Assembly: GCA_023374025.1 (NCBI GenBank) | Contig: SIJG01000035.1 | Coordinates: forward strand, 62,001 to 126,000 | From: Heterodera schachtii | Lineage: Eukaryota; Nematoda; Chromadorea; Rhabditida; Heteroderidae | Direction: 5' to 3' | DNA length: 64,000 nucleotides | Shown: positions 22,485-33,860 of the stretch, piece by piece | How the letters are laid out: each line of letters opens with the position of its first letter | Numbering within the stretch: position 1 is the stretch's first letter | Position numbers and translations under genes: made by a program | Notes under the pieces: generated by a model | Told to the model about the DNA's origin: nothing | Databases searched by the model: none | What the model saw: only the letters and a program-made list of their open reading frames with translations

Positions 22485-22868
22485 TACCAATTTCATTCTT
22501 CCAATGGTAAATTTTATTCCGATTAATTCCCAATTCACTAGCAATTAAACGATCACTTTCATTTCTTTTCTGTTTGTCATATTTAAAGCCGTAAATTTTT
22601 TATTTTTTTTTAATTGACCAAATTTTTTGATTATTGGAATAATTGTGTCCTTATCGTCCTTATTTGTTACCTTTTTTACTGTGTATTTCCGTGTTTGTCC
22701 TAATTTTCGCTTCAATTTATAAATTACTTGACGATTTGTGCCTAACTTTTTTGCAATTTCACGTTCAAATTGAAAATTAGTCAATTTTAAACACTTTCTT
22801 TTCGCAATTCCTTCTTCATCAAATTAAATTTATTCAAAGTTTCCATTTCATTTCTTTTTTCTGACTCC
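22485..22868 (-). pseudogene. Secreted multi-HTH family, copy G (exon 2 only)
   Basis: Only the two-HTH exon is recognisable (REIAKKLGTNRQVIYKLKRK, then KKFGQLKKNKKF). A frameshift lies near 22795 before HTH1, and another near 22580, where a phenylalanine-for-isoleucine reading precedes HTH2. No exon 1, 3 or 4 is attached. It lies immediately upstream of copy F2. Confidence 0.65.
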
Positions 22869-23164
22869 TAAGTAAATATTGAAACTCTTAGAAATTCAAA
22901 ATCTAGAACCCAATGAAATTCTTCCATGATTTTTATATTTGCCCTTATTATTGTAAGAAATGACCCAAAAAATTTCAGAAATACACCCCTAAGAATTGAA
23001 AAAATTTTCTCAAAAATTAATCACTAAAATTTATTTATTTTTTCTTCAGAAAAATTTTTGGTTTAAAAATTTGTCCTTATTCGAAAAAACTTTAAAACAA
23101 TTGAAATATAAACTAAAATTAATTTTTATTATAATTTTTCTACCTAAAAACGTTAATAAAAAAG

Positions 23165-23271
23165 TTTTATTTGCCTATTTTTGTGCCTATTTAATGCCTA
23201 TTTTTCGGTTTTTTTCTGCCTTTTTAGGTGCCTATTTCGCGATTTTTTGTTCCTAAAAAAACGAAGCCCTA
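23165..23271. mobile_element. Truncated hAT-type MITE end
   Basis: GCCTATTTTTGTGCCTATTT words run into CCTAAAAAAACGAAGCCCTA, a diverged terminus of the MITE at 9562-9910. The opposite terminus is not found, so this is a truncated copy. Confidence 0.6.
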
Positions 23272-23594
23272 ATAATCACAAAATTAAATTTTCAGCATTT
23301 TTAGGCAATAAATTTGTAGATAAAACTAATTTTAATTTTTTGATGTATTCCCTCCCTCTTTCCTATGATTATCAATTTTATTATTTTCCTAGCTTGTTCA
23401 GTAGTAATTATAAAATCAATGGTAATTTGTCATGTTTTAAATGACTAAATAATAATTCAGTTGAAAATTTATATTTTAATTTATTTTTGTTTAATAAATA
23501 TTGTAATTTTTTGAAATCCCAAAAACTCTCTCAATATATTAAATAAATATCGTGCTGGGACGAAGTCCGAATAGGGCAAGCGTGGGTGAAGCCC

Positions 23595-24085
23595 AATTTT
23601 TTTTTCAAATTATAAATTTTGGTACGATTTTTGCCAAATTTATTTGCCATTTCTTCTTCAAATTTAACATATGTCAACTTTTTATAACAATTTTTGTGCC
23701 GCAAGTTTTTTTTTTGATTAAATCAAATCTATTTAAAATTTCCATTTCTTTTCTTCTTTCTTCCTCCTAAATAAATTATTTGAAGATTTTTAAATTAAAA
23801 ATATTAAGAATAAATATATTAATACCGAATCACTGCAATCCTCATCATCATTACAATTTATCTGATCAGCAGACGAAACATTCTGATCAACTTGCTCATC
23901 AAACTCATTTTTAACAACTATTTCTTCCTATATGGCATTAATTTCTCGGAATTTTTGTTCTTTGATGTCTTTTGAGTTCGATGAGTTTAAGTTTTTCCAT
24001 AAATCATCAAATAAATCTTCGTCAATTCCGTAAATTAATACGAATGAAAATAAGAAGAAAATAATAGAAAATTAATTTGCAACAT
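23595..24085 (-). pseudogene. Secreted multi-HTH family, copy H (N-terminal fragment)
   Basis: ATG 24085 is followed by a degraded signal peptide with a frameshift, then GIDEDLFDDLW and SKDIKEQKF. The middle of exon 1 is deleted, so EIVV is joined to NEFDEQVDQ. The exon 1 donor lies near 23828. The start of exon 2 with HTH1 follows to about 23595, where the sequence ends against an unrelated GC-richer word (TGGGACGAAGTCC). HTH2-4 are missing. Confidence 0.65.
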
Positions 24086-24441
24086 TTTTCGGGGCCAAAA
24101 ATTCACAAAATAAAATTATTTTGAATTTCTTTTGTATTTCCTCTTTCCTACGATTATCAATTTTATTTTTTCTTAGCTTGTTGATTATAATTTTTATTCA
24201 CGTCTTTTGGTAATTCAGTAGATAATTATAAATCAATGGTAATTTGTCAGGTTTTAAATGATGAATAATAATTAAGTTAAAAATTTATATTTTTAATTTT
24301 ATTTCGATTAATAAATGTTGAAGAATAATTTTTTGAAATCTCAATCTTAGGTCAATTTTGCGCTTTGAAAATCATCATTTCAAAAAGAAAAATAATCATT
24401 GACCCCTTGAAATGGTGCTATGACGTTAGTCAAAAAACATC

Positions 24442-24822
24442 AAAATGGGCGTTAGTCAAAAAACCATCAAATGGAACATTTTTGACAGAAAATTATTCAA
24501 AACTTCGCCCAAAATGAGTCGAATTTTATAATCTTGGTATTATTCGATAGCCCTAGTGTTTTCTATTATTCTGTAAATTTTCAGAAATATTCATTAAGTT
24601 TTAAAAAAGTTACGACCTGAGAAGCTCAAAAAACCAAGTTTTTTTCAACATTTTTGGTCACAACTTTTTTGAAGTTTATTAAAATTTTTTGAAATTTTGT
24701 ATCCTAGTAGAAAACGCTTAGGGCAACCGAATGATATTGAGAATTAAAATTTGGTTGATTTTGAGCAAAGTTATAACAAAAAAAATTTTCATTTGATGGC
24801 TTTTTTACTAACGCCCATTTTA
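24442..24822. mobile_element. Foldback (long inverted repeat) element
   Basis: The termini AAAATGGGCGTTAGTCAAAA and its near reverse complement at 24790-24822 are inverted over about 32 bp. The two halves are homologous along their length in opposite orientation (CGATAGCCCTAGTGTTTTCT against the reverse of AGAAAACGCTTAGGGCAACC). An internal AAAAAAGTTACGACC / GGTCACAACTTTTTT pair sits near the centre. There is no ORF. This is the most complete member of a family also seen near 4190, 13690, 14640, 31490 and 40860. Confidence 0.7.
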
Positions 24823-25093
24823 ATGATTTGGGTACAAAAATTATTTCGTTTGGGTTGAAAAAGTCAATATAAATATAATATTTTGTAAAAACTAAATAAA
24901 TGTAAAATATTTATTTGAAAAATGGAAAAAAAAAGTTATATAAATGGAATATCCGCTAAAAACAAAGAAAAGAGTTAATTGGCCAAAGTGAGAGGAATTA
25001 CAAAGAAAAAGAAACAAAGAAATAGTACACTAGGATTTTCGCTGCATAGTGAAATTGTCTCAAGTGTCACAGAAAAAAATGTATTTACCAAAG

Positions 25094-26470
25094 CTAACGA
25101 ATCGATTTGGTGCCGAATTTCCTCGTCCATCGTCTTAAACTCGATCTGAAGATGCCTAATTTTTCGACAATTTTCCTCTCACTTATCATTGGGTTTCTTT
25201 TTCTCATCTCATCACCTCTTTTCACATATTCCAATTTCTCAGCATTGCTGTAAATTTTGGTCTTTCCTAAACAAAAATCAAATTAAAATTAATTCCTTAC
25301 AATTTACTTAAAGTATAAATACATTAAAACTTACGGGTTATCAAGTCCAATTTTCTCTTCCAATCAGAAATTGTTCTCAATTTAAGCCCAATTTTTTCTG
25401 CTATTTTTTTGATTAATTTTAAAATTGGTTTTTAAATTGAATTTTTTAAAAAATTCTTCTTTCACTTTTTCAAATTGTTTAATTTTTTCAAGCTTTTGCT
25501 GATTTGAAAATCCCTTTAATAGACCTTAGAAATAAGACAATGATTAAAATTCGATTTTATCTTTGTTTCTTACCAAATTCCTTCTTCCATTTGTAAATTT
25601 TATTCCGTCTAGTTCCCAATTCATTAGCAATTTCTTGTTCAATTTTAGTCCTTTTCTTCTCGTCGTATTTAAACCCCCAAATTTTTTCTTTTCTCATTTG
25701 ATCAAATTTTCTGATCAGTTCCATTTTTGTTTCTCCAGTTTCCGCCGTTATCTCTCTTATTTGTCCCAATTTTTTCTTCAATTTATAAATTGCTTTACGA
25801 TTTGTGCCCAACTTTTTTGCAATTTCACATTCAAATTGAGTTTTTGTAAAATTTTTATAAACATTTTCTTTTCGCAATTCCTTCTTCATCAAATTAAATT
25901 TATTCAAAATTTCCAATTCTTTTCTTGTTTCTGTGTTCTAAAGAAATAATTAATTTTTGAGAAAAAAAAAGTCTGAGAAATAAGCGAATTTATAATTTTT
26001 TTTTCAAGGAATAATATTGTTTCTTTTCTGTTATATTACCATATTTTCATAATCCTCATCATCATCTGCAGAATTGCTCTGATCAGCAGACGAAATATTT
26101 TGAATAGCTTGTTGATCAAACTCATTTTCAAATGGTTCTTCGCTCAATTTGTCCATTTCAATTTTTGGCACTTTTATTTTATTTTTAAATTATTATTTTG
26201 TTCCTCCAATGTTTTTTCATTTTTTATTCTTTGGAATTCTTTTGGATTTGTGTCTTTCATTTCTATTTTATTATTTTTTTGTTCACAATTTTCATTTTTA
26301 TCAACACTTTCTTCCTTTATGGCATTCATCTCTCCGAATTTTTGCTTTTGGAAGTTTTTTGAGGTCGATGGCTTTAGGTTTTTGAACAAATCATTAAAAA
26401 AGTCTTCGTCAACTCCATTAATTAGTACGATTAAAAATAAGAAAATAATCACAAAATTAATTTTCATCAT
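25094..26470 (-). pseudogene. Secreted four-HTH family, copy I (two single-base frameshifts)
   Basis: All four exons are present in order: 26470-26040, about 25936-25575, about 25527-25335 and about 25265-25094. The signal peptide and GVDEDFFNDLF variant motif are readable. One base is missing near 26183, just after NNNLKIK. One base is gained in exon 3 near 25405, in an A run before HTH3. HTH1 (IAKKLGTNRKAIYKLKKKLG), HTH2 and HTH4 are otherwise intact. Both lesions lie in homopolymers, so sequencing error should be excluded before calling the gene dead. Confidence 0.75.
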
Positions 26471-26494
26471 TTTTTGAGTCGAAACTTTATTTTT

Positions 26495-27115
26495 TTCAGA
26501 TTATATTTGTTATATTATCAATGCAATATATGAAAAAAAAAAATCTTTTTAATTAAGAGAAATGCCACATCAATTTAAATCAATCGTGTTTTTAATGATT
26601 AAATAATTGATAAAAATAAAAAAATTTAAATTTCCATGTTGATGTTTAGAAATGTTGTAAAATAATTTTCAAAAAATTATTTTTTAATAAATTAAAAGAA
26701 ATATAATTAAGTTGAAATATAAAAAATAAAAATAAATGCACACCAGAAAATTTTACAATAGAAACCACCTGAATTTTGGATACCAAATTCGTCTTATGTT
26801 TATTATATTATAAATGGAATATATGAAAAAATCTTTCTCATCTCGATAAATGCACATTAATTGCAATTTATCGTATTTTTAATGATTAAATAATTCATTA
26901 AAAAATTTTTTTAATTTCCCTTTTCCTGTTTGTAAAGCTTGAAAAATAATTTTCAAAAAATTAATTAATAATATATATTAAAGGCAATAAAATCCGATTG
27001 ATGAAAAGTTTCTTGACCAAATTAAATTCTATAAAAAAAATTTAAAATAAATTAGAAAATTTTACAATGGAAAACGACTTGAATTTTGGATACCAAATTC
27101 GTCTTTTAAAAAATA
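26495..27115 (-). repeat. Tandemly duplicated 5' flank of copy I
   Basis: Two consecutive copies of the family upstream region (about 26495-26800 and 26801-27115) share AATATATGAAAAAA, TTTTTAATGATTAAATAATT, ATAATTTTCAAAAAATTA and TTTGGATACCAAATTCGTCTT. The duplication doubles the presumed promoter. No TATA box can be assigned with confidence. Confidence 0.6.
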
Positions 27116-27116
27116 A

Positions 27117-27810
27117 ATCCAGAAATTAACATATATGCAAATGAAGATAATGATGATCTTTTTAGCCTGGTCAGAATTTTATTTATATCCATTAGGGAAA
27201 TTTTTCTATTGGTGTCCAAAAAATTTGTTAATAATAAATAATATAATTTAATTAAAAACACTTTTTTCAAAATTTTCCCATTTTTTACTGTAAAAATATT
27301 GAAACACTTTGACCATCATCAACAATAAAAAAAAACAAATTTACCGGTAAGTTTTATGAAAAAGCAAGTGCTGTTAAATGGTGTCGTGGTGAAACATACA
27401 AAGAAAAACGCGTACATAGGCTTAGGTTGCTCCTAAGCTTTATGCTAGGCTTAGGGTTTTGAGCTAGGCAAATCCAAAATTTCGCATTTTTTCGTATACA
27501 TTTTCATTTTTTTCATATTTTGAGAATTTATAAAAAATTTCTAATAAAATTTAAAAATTTTTGAAAATGTGCATAACCTAAAAATCGGGTTTTTTAAAAG
27601 AAATAAAAAATAGTGATTCTAAGCCTATTTATATGGCATTTTGTGACTATTTCATCCTTTATGATGAATTTTAAAACAATTTGTATAAATCGATTTATCC
27701 GCTAAAAACAAAGAGATAGTCGCCAAAGTTGGAGAAAATACAAAGAAAAAAGAAACAAAGAAATAGTTAACTAGGCTTTTCATGGTGGTCACAGGAAAAA
27801 ATTTATTTAC
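27117..27810. other. Intergenic stretch, 3' flank of copy J
   Basis: No gene is visible. 27400-27480 has a GC-richer repeat (GGCTTAGGTTGC, GCTAGGCTTAGGG). 27690-27810 is the conserved family 3' flank (CCGCTAAAAACAAAGAGATAG). Confidence 0.4.
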
Positions 27811-27816
27811 CCAAAA

Positions 27817-29222
27817 CTAACCAATCGATTTGGTGCCGAATTTACGCGTCCATCGAATTAAATTCTGTCTGAAGATGCCCAATTTTTCGGCAATTTTTCT
27901 CTCACTTATCATTGGGTTTCTTTTTCTCATCTCCTCACCTCTTTTCACATAATCCAATTTCTCAGCATCCGTGTAAAATGTCCTTTTCACTTAAATGGAA
28001 TCAAATTAATTGTCAAAATATTAAATTTCGAATAAAATAAATAATAAAACAAAAATTATTTGTAAATAAAAATGTTACGAGTAGTTAATCCGAATTTTCT
28101 CCTCTTCCATCTATAAATTGTATCCCACACAAGCCCCAATTTTGCTGCGATTTTTAATTCAATTTTCTTATTTGGTTTCAAATTAAATTTTTTTGTAAAT
28201 TCTTCTTTTACTTTTTCAAATTGTTCAATTTTTCAAATTTTTGTTCGTTTGAAAATGATGAAATTTTCTTTAATAAATCTTAAAATGGTAAAATGATTAT
28301 AAAGTGATTAGGTATGTAAATATTTTATTACTAATTCCTTCTTCCATTTGTAAATTTTCTTCCGATCAATTCCCAATTCATTACAAATTTCATGTTCAAT
28401 TTTATTTCTTTTTTTCTTGTCATATTTATAACCATAAATTTTTTCTTTTGTCATTTGATCAAATTTTCTGATCATTTGAAGCATTGTGTCCTTATCTGTT
28501 ACCTTATTTACTGTATATTTTTTTGTTTGTCCAAATTTTCGCTTCAATTTATAAATTTCTGTACGATTTGTTCCCAACTTTTTTGCAATTTCACGTTCAA
28601 ATTTCATTGTTGGCATTGTCTTATAATTGCACCATAAATCCTTTTTCATCAAATTGTATTTGTTTAAAATATCCATTTCGTTTCTTGTTTGTCCATTCTA
28701 AAATTTATTTATTTAATAAAATTTTATAATTCAGCAATTTCAAAAATACTTTTTTTCTAGTAGTGATACTTTTATATTAAATATTACCATATTATTGTAA
28801 TCTTCATCATCTGCAGAAGTGCTCTGATCAGTAGAAGAAACATTCTGATCAGCTTGCTCATCAAATTCATATTCAAATGATTCTTCGTTTAATTTGTCCA
28901 ATTCAATTTTTGGCATTTTTATTTTCATTTTTAAATTCTTATTTTGTTCGTCCAATGTTTTTTCCTTTTTAATTTTTTGAAATTCTTTTGGCTTTATGTA
29001 TTCCATTTCGATTTTATTGGCCTTTTGTTGGTCATACATTTCATCTTTAACAATAATTTCTTCCTTTATGGCATTCATTTCTCCAATTTTTTGATTTTTA
29101 AAGTGTTTTGAGGTCGATGGCTTTAAGTTTTTCCATAAATCATCAAATAAATCTTCATCAATTGCATCAAATACTACAAATAAAAATAAGAAGAAAATAA
29201 TCACAAAATTAGTTTTCATCAT
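27817..29222 (-). pseudogene. Secreted multi-HTH family, copy J (N-terminal half open)
   Basis: Exon 1 (29222-28788) and exon 2 (from 28697) are open and in phase: signal peptide, AIDEDLFDDLW, acidic linker, HTH1 (IAKKLGTNRTEIYKLKRKFG) and HTH2 (ICNELGIDRKKIYKWKKELV). The exon 2 donor region lost one base (GAATTAGTAATA in place of GAATTTGGTAAG), which breaks the splice phase. Exon 3 (about 28088-28280) has a further 1-base deletion, while exon 4 (27817-27985) is intact. A two-HTH product of about 275 aa ending in YLHT near 28308 is possible. Confidence 0.7.
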
Positions 29223-29224
29223 TT

Positions 29225-30470
29225 TTTCTTCAAAAAAAAAAATTATAATTAAAATTAATTTTTATTTTCGGTTAGTTGTCATCAATATTTATTATTTGCT
29301 AGCTTGTTGATTATAATTTTTATGTATATTTTTTTTTGTAATGAACAAAACAATAACAATATAATTTATTAATTAAGAGATAATTATTAAAAATTGGCAA
29401 AGTCGTCGGCGCCGATAAACACCGAAGGAAGAAATTTTGGAAAGTAACAGATTTTTAATTTAAAATTGTAGTGTTTTTAGATTATTACCTTATAAGACCT
29501 ATTTTAGCCCTCTGAAGAACCGAAAAATGGTTTTGTGAGCATTCTGCTCTGAAAAAGTTAAATGAAAAAAAAAAGTTTATAAATTAAAGATAAGTCGAAA
29601 AAATGAAAGTTCGATTCGCCAAAATTTGCATCAAAAATGGGAGAGGTTATTAAATTCGAAAAAATAAAAAACCGAATGTTTCGAAATTTAATTTCATACA
29701 CACAAATTTCGATTTTATTATTATTTTTTTCTGACTAATTTTATTCAAATAAATAAAATGCATCATTATTGTATGTGATTATCCAATAAAATCAACATGA
29801 ATTGATTTCATATAGCAATACGCATTCATTCTCTGACTCTTCTTTCATTTTTGCCACATTTAATTGCTTTTTTTAATAAAATTTATTTCCTTTTATTTTA
29901 TCGATGTGTTAAGTAAATAATTACTATGTTTTTATAATTTTTTGGCTTTTTAAATAAATATAAGGATTTCCAAAATTTAGTAGCAACAGACGTTTTTTGC
30001 CAAAAAAACCCCAAGGCAGTTTTTTTCATAATATTTTTGAACCTTCGGGTTTAAAAGCAACTATTTTAAAAATGCGAATTTGTATAAGTCGATTCAAACT
30101 TCTGAATAGAGGTTGAAATATTACAAAAAATCTCATAGAATTTATTATTTTACATTTCCATCTGATAAAATTAACCAACATTTTGTAACAAAGATACACT
30201 CCCCTTAGTTAAACAAAATCAGGGTCATTTTCTAAAAATTACATTACTTTTTTTGTAAACAAATTTTTCCGAAATTCTTAGAAAGGCTCAAAATTTTTTG
30301 ATTTTAAGTGTATTTTTTTTAAAGTAGCCAAAATATTGGTCCTTATGGGTATATATTTCGTTTTTTTTTTTTTTTTTTTGCGTTTTATTATGAAAATTTT
30401 TAAAAAGGCCGAAACAAAAACCCGAAAAATGTCCAAATATGCACTAAATATTTTGATTTTCAAATTTAAG
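29225..30470. other. Long AT-rich region without a gene
   Basis: I find no supported coding sequence, RNA gene or repeat boundary. Homopolymer runs (for example poly-T near 30362-30380) and the family-like TTATTTTTTTCTG words are the only structure. Short ORFs here lack any family feature. Confidence 0.4.
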
Positions 30471-30477
30471 CAATTAA

Positions 30478-31310
30478 CAGATGATGAGGATTACATTAAT
30501 ATGGTAATATACCGACAAAATAATATCATTCCTTGATTAAATTAATTTTTAAAATTAGCTCGATTCAGAAAATTTTTTTTATCTACAAAATAATTTTTCG
30601 AATGATGAAACAAAAAAGAAAATGGAATTGAAGAAAAAAATAAAGAAAGTTAGAAGGAATAAGGAAGAAGCAGAAACAAAAAAGAACTGATCAGAAAATT
30701 TGACCAATTAAAAAAAAGAAAAAATTTATTGGTTAAAAAATAACAGACAGAAAAAGACTAAAATTGATCATGAAATTGCTAATGAATTGGGAACTTGTCG
30801 GAATAAAATTTACGAATGGAATTTTTTCTCATTTTAAGATTTAACAAAGAAATTGCTAAACTATCAAAAAATTGATCAATTTGAACGAGTGAAAGAAGAA
30901 TTTAAAAAAAAATTCAATTTAGAAACGACAAAGAAAATTAATGAAAAAATTGCTGAAAAAAAATTAGGGTTAGTCCGCAAACAATTTATAAATGGAAGAG
31001 AAAATACGGTTTAATTAAACGTAACAAGGAAAAAGAAAATATAAATGGGAAAACAGAGGCAATATTGAGACAAAATTGGAAAGTTTTTAGGCGCAAGTCG
31101 CGAAAAAATATAAAATGAAAAACAATTAAATTAAAATTAAAATAAAATGAAAAAGAGTTTTTATGAATGGAAAAAGAAAGAATTCATTGAACGATTTTAA
31201 ATATTCAAATGAGCACAAATTAAGAAAGATGAAGCAACATTGTATACTAAAAGAAGAAAATCCAAAAGTTACCGACGAATTTTTCAAAAAATTATAAAAT
31301 TTATTAGACT
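30478..31310 (+). pseudogene. Secreted multi-HTH family, copy K (strongly decayed)
   Basis: The end of exon 1 (DDEDYINM, donor GTAATA at about 30502) is followed by a degraded exon 2. HTH1 is lost and HTH2 survives as EIANELGTCRNKIYEW near 30770-30820. Exon 3 is about 30845-31020, with one extra base in the HTH3 alanine-lysine run. The 3' end (about 31190-31290, KLRKMKQH, EENPKVTDEF) resembles the last exon of the three-HTH gene, so K may be a chimera. Frameshifts are numerous. Confidence 0.6.
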
Positions 31311-32149
31311 CGAAAAAAATGTTTACTTATTACAAACTTTCAGATTCAAATTTTTTACATGTGTATTTAAGTGCATTAATCTTAATACAAGAGTTTCAGG
31401 CTAATAAATCAATACCCGTTGTACCAGGATACTTCCAATAATGTCTTCGGGTCGGGGCTTACAAGGGAACCTCGCGAACTGTAAGTCGGAAAGTGGGTAT
31501 AAATTTGGTACCATTGGATAGAGGAGGGTTGACTTCTATTGTGAATTTTAATTTTACGTGCCGATAACTAAAAACAAAAAAGTTATGGGGCCTCAAAACT
31601 CAAATTTTAGGCCTAAGGGTCCATTTCCAGCTTTCTTATCTTTTTATTAATTCCCCAACATTTACATTTGATTGTAAGTGGCCATTTTTGGAGGATAAAA
31701 AAGCACACCCTTTTTGTTTTTTCATTTAATTCACTTTTTTCTTCTAAATGCAACATAGGTATTCAAATTTGGATCAGTTAAATTCGGATAAATAGTGGAA
31801 TATTAAAAACAATATCGCACTAAATTGGAGTGATTTCCTTTTTCCATCTGCACAGGGTTCGACTTCCAATTGACAATTTCATAATAATTATTTCGTCGCT
31901 AATTTTTGGATTTTGAAATTAAAGGACATTCAAAAAAGCAAATTTCTTTTCGCTGGAGGTCTGACTATATGTTTCTCCAAATTCCATTGTTTTCTTTCAC
32001 CGCAATGCATTTGTCCTCATTTCCATCAAAAGTGTAAGTGGCATATGCCCTTCATTTGGTTTTTATTTTTGAATAAATAAATAAATAATAAAATAACCAA
32101 AAAAAGGACATGTGTAAATGACACTTTTGATGGAAATGTGAAGTGAGAA
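31310..32149. other. Region left of the BEL element, no gene
   Basis: 31490-31620 has foldback-family words (GGTACCATTGGATAG, AAAAAAGTTATGGGGCC). 32018-32035 and 32120-32136 form a 17 bp inverted repeat (ATTTCCATCAAAAGTGT) around an ATAAATAAATAAATAA stretch. Nothing coding is supported. Confidence 0.4.
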
Positions 32150-32154
32150 CAGTG

Positions 32155-33577
32155 TGTCGCCAATTTTTTGGCGACGAGAGTCGGCAAATGGGATGGGACA
32201 TTTGCGGAAGGGACCAAATGGGGAAAGAAGGAACCAATGCGAGATGGAAGGGCCCCAAGGGCACGGGAGAGCCACTCCCGAGTGCCGTGATCGATCGGAT
32301 GATCACAATTTCTTCCATTTCCACCCATTTCATTTTTACCCCGCATTTCTTCCCCGTTTTTCACCCCCGCATTTTTTATCTGTCAACACTAATTCATTCA
32401 CATTTTGTCCCATCGCACATCTGCCCCCCTTTTTCCTTTCTCTTCAATCGCCGCTCATCCAATTTGAATTTGGCCTTTGTCTCACTTTTCCATTGGCCAA
32501 CAATTCCCAACATTTTTTCTCCGATTTGCTTCCCCCCATTTTTCTCTTTGTATTCATCGACTTGGACTTTGGACATTCTCATTTTTGTCCCTTTTCAATT
32601 TGTTTGTCCATTTCTCATTTGTGCCAGGGGCACCTCTCTCTCCGCCCATTCACAACTCTTTTTATCGCATACTTAAGGGGCATTCGTTCATTCATTCATC
32701 ATTCATTTTTGCCCATCACCGGGGAGGACACCTTCCTTATCTCCCCCTCGGCATCACATCACCCATTTTGTGTGCCATTCATTCATTCACCATTTCCATT
32801 GCTCCCCCACAGGGAGATTCGCTTTTGTCCCCTTTTTCACATTTCAATCCTTTGAGGGAGATGTCTCCCTTTCCCACTTTTCACACATTTTGCCACGGCA
32901 CATTGCCGCCTGGCACATTTCATTTTCCAGTCACTCTGTGGCTGGGTTTAATTACCCAAGTTTGAGATTGTCGAATAAATTGCTTTTTTATTCTTGTGTC
33001 TTCGTCGGATCAGGCAAGGGGAAGGGAGCAGCTCCCTGATCAGCCAAGTGATCAGGATCATTCGAATCAGACCCACCAGCCGGGCATTCAGCAGTTGTCA
33101 AGCAGGACTCCGACCGGAGGAGTGCCTAATCCTTCCTGCCCCCTTCCCTCCCAAATTGTCATCCGTCGTCTTCCCCCATTTCCCTCTCAGTCCCTTCCCG
33201 CCCGTGTGATTGGACATTCGGATTTGGCCAGTGGAAGCGGGAGCAAATCTCCCGGGACAAGCATTCCGACCAGTGTCAAGAGCTGAGCAGCGGAGTGTCA
33301 CGGGAGAGACCACCCTCCCGACAATCTCGGACAAGGGTGATTGACCAAGGGAGTCCCGACTTCTCCCTCAACATAAGTCGGTGGTGCCGTTAACAGCAAC
33401 AACAGCAAACCCCATCTTGTTTGTCCTCCCCACCCCCTCCCCAGTTCACTCCCTTGGGCCCGGACCCGACGGCAACAAAACTTCAGGAATTTGAGTGAAT
33501 TGGGACGGAGGGACGGGAGAGAAACTCCCGCGCACAGACCCCCTAGCCGTCAGCGCCGGCCGAGTTTCTTTGCCACA
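32155..33577 (+). repeat. 5' LTR of the BEL/Pao-like element
   Basis: The LTR begins TGTCGCC and ends GCCACA, next to the 5 bp duplication CAGTG. It contains an AATAAA signal near 32972 and several GGGAG-loop-CTCCC hairpins. The short ORFs in it appear in both LTRs and in several frames, and I do not regard them as genes. Confidence 0.9.
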
Positions 33578-33850
33578 AACAATTTGGTGCCGTTAGCAGG
33601 GGGACCAGCAACGACACTTCGGTCGACGAGGACCAGCGCAACCAACGAATTGTGCTAACGGCAATTTGGTGCCGTTAGCAGGGGGAGCCAGCAACAACAC
33701 CCCGGTCGCCAAGGACCAGCACAACCAACGAATTGTGCTAACGGCAATTTGGTGCCGTTAGCAGGGGGACCAGCAACAACACCCCGGTCGCAAAGGACCA
33801 ACACAACCACCAGCAACAGCACTTCGGTCGCCGAGGACCAACACAACGAA
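33578..33850 (+). repeat. Leader with a primer-binding-site-like sequence in three tandem copies
   Basis: Directly after the 5' LTR the sequence AATTTGGTGCCGTTAGCAGG occurs at 33581, 33663 and 33746, spaced 82-83 bases apart, each followed by GACCAGCAAC or similar and an ACACAACCAACG segment. The first copy is in the position of a primer-binding site. Which tRNA it would match cannot be decided here. Triplication of this site is unusual. Confidence 0.7.
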
Positions 33851-33860
33851 TTTGAGCAAA

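Noticed and set aside
30278..30536. Two opposite ORFs around a poly-T run
   Set aside because: Low-complexity lysine- or phenylalanine-rich translations caused by homopolymers; only the last codons of the forward one match the family exon 1 end and are included in copy K.
32143..33334. Several ORFs of 70-230 aa inside the LTRs of the BEL element
   Set aside because: They occur in overlapping frames on both strands, repeat in the second LTR, and have low-complexity composition (HFSFH, PFSQS) with no domain.
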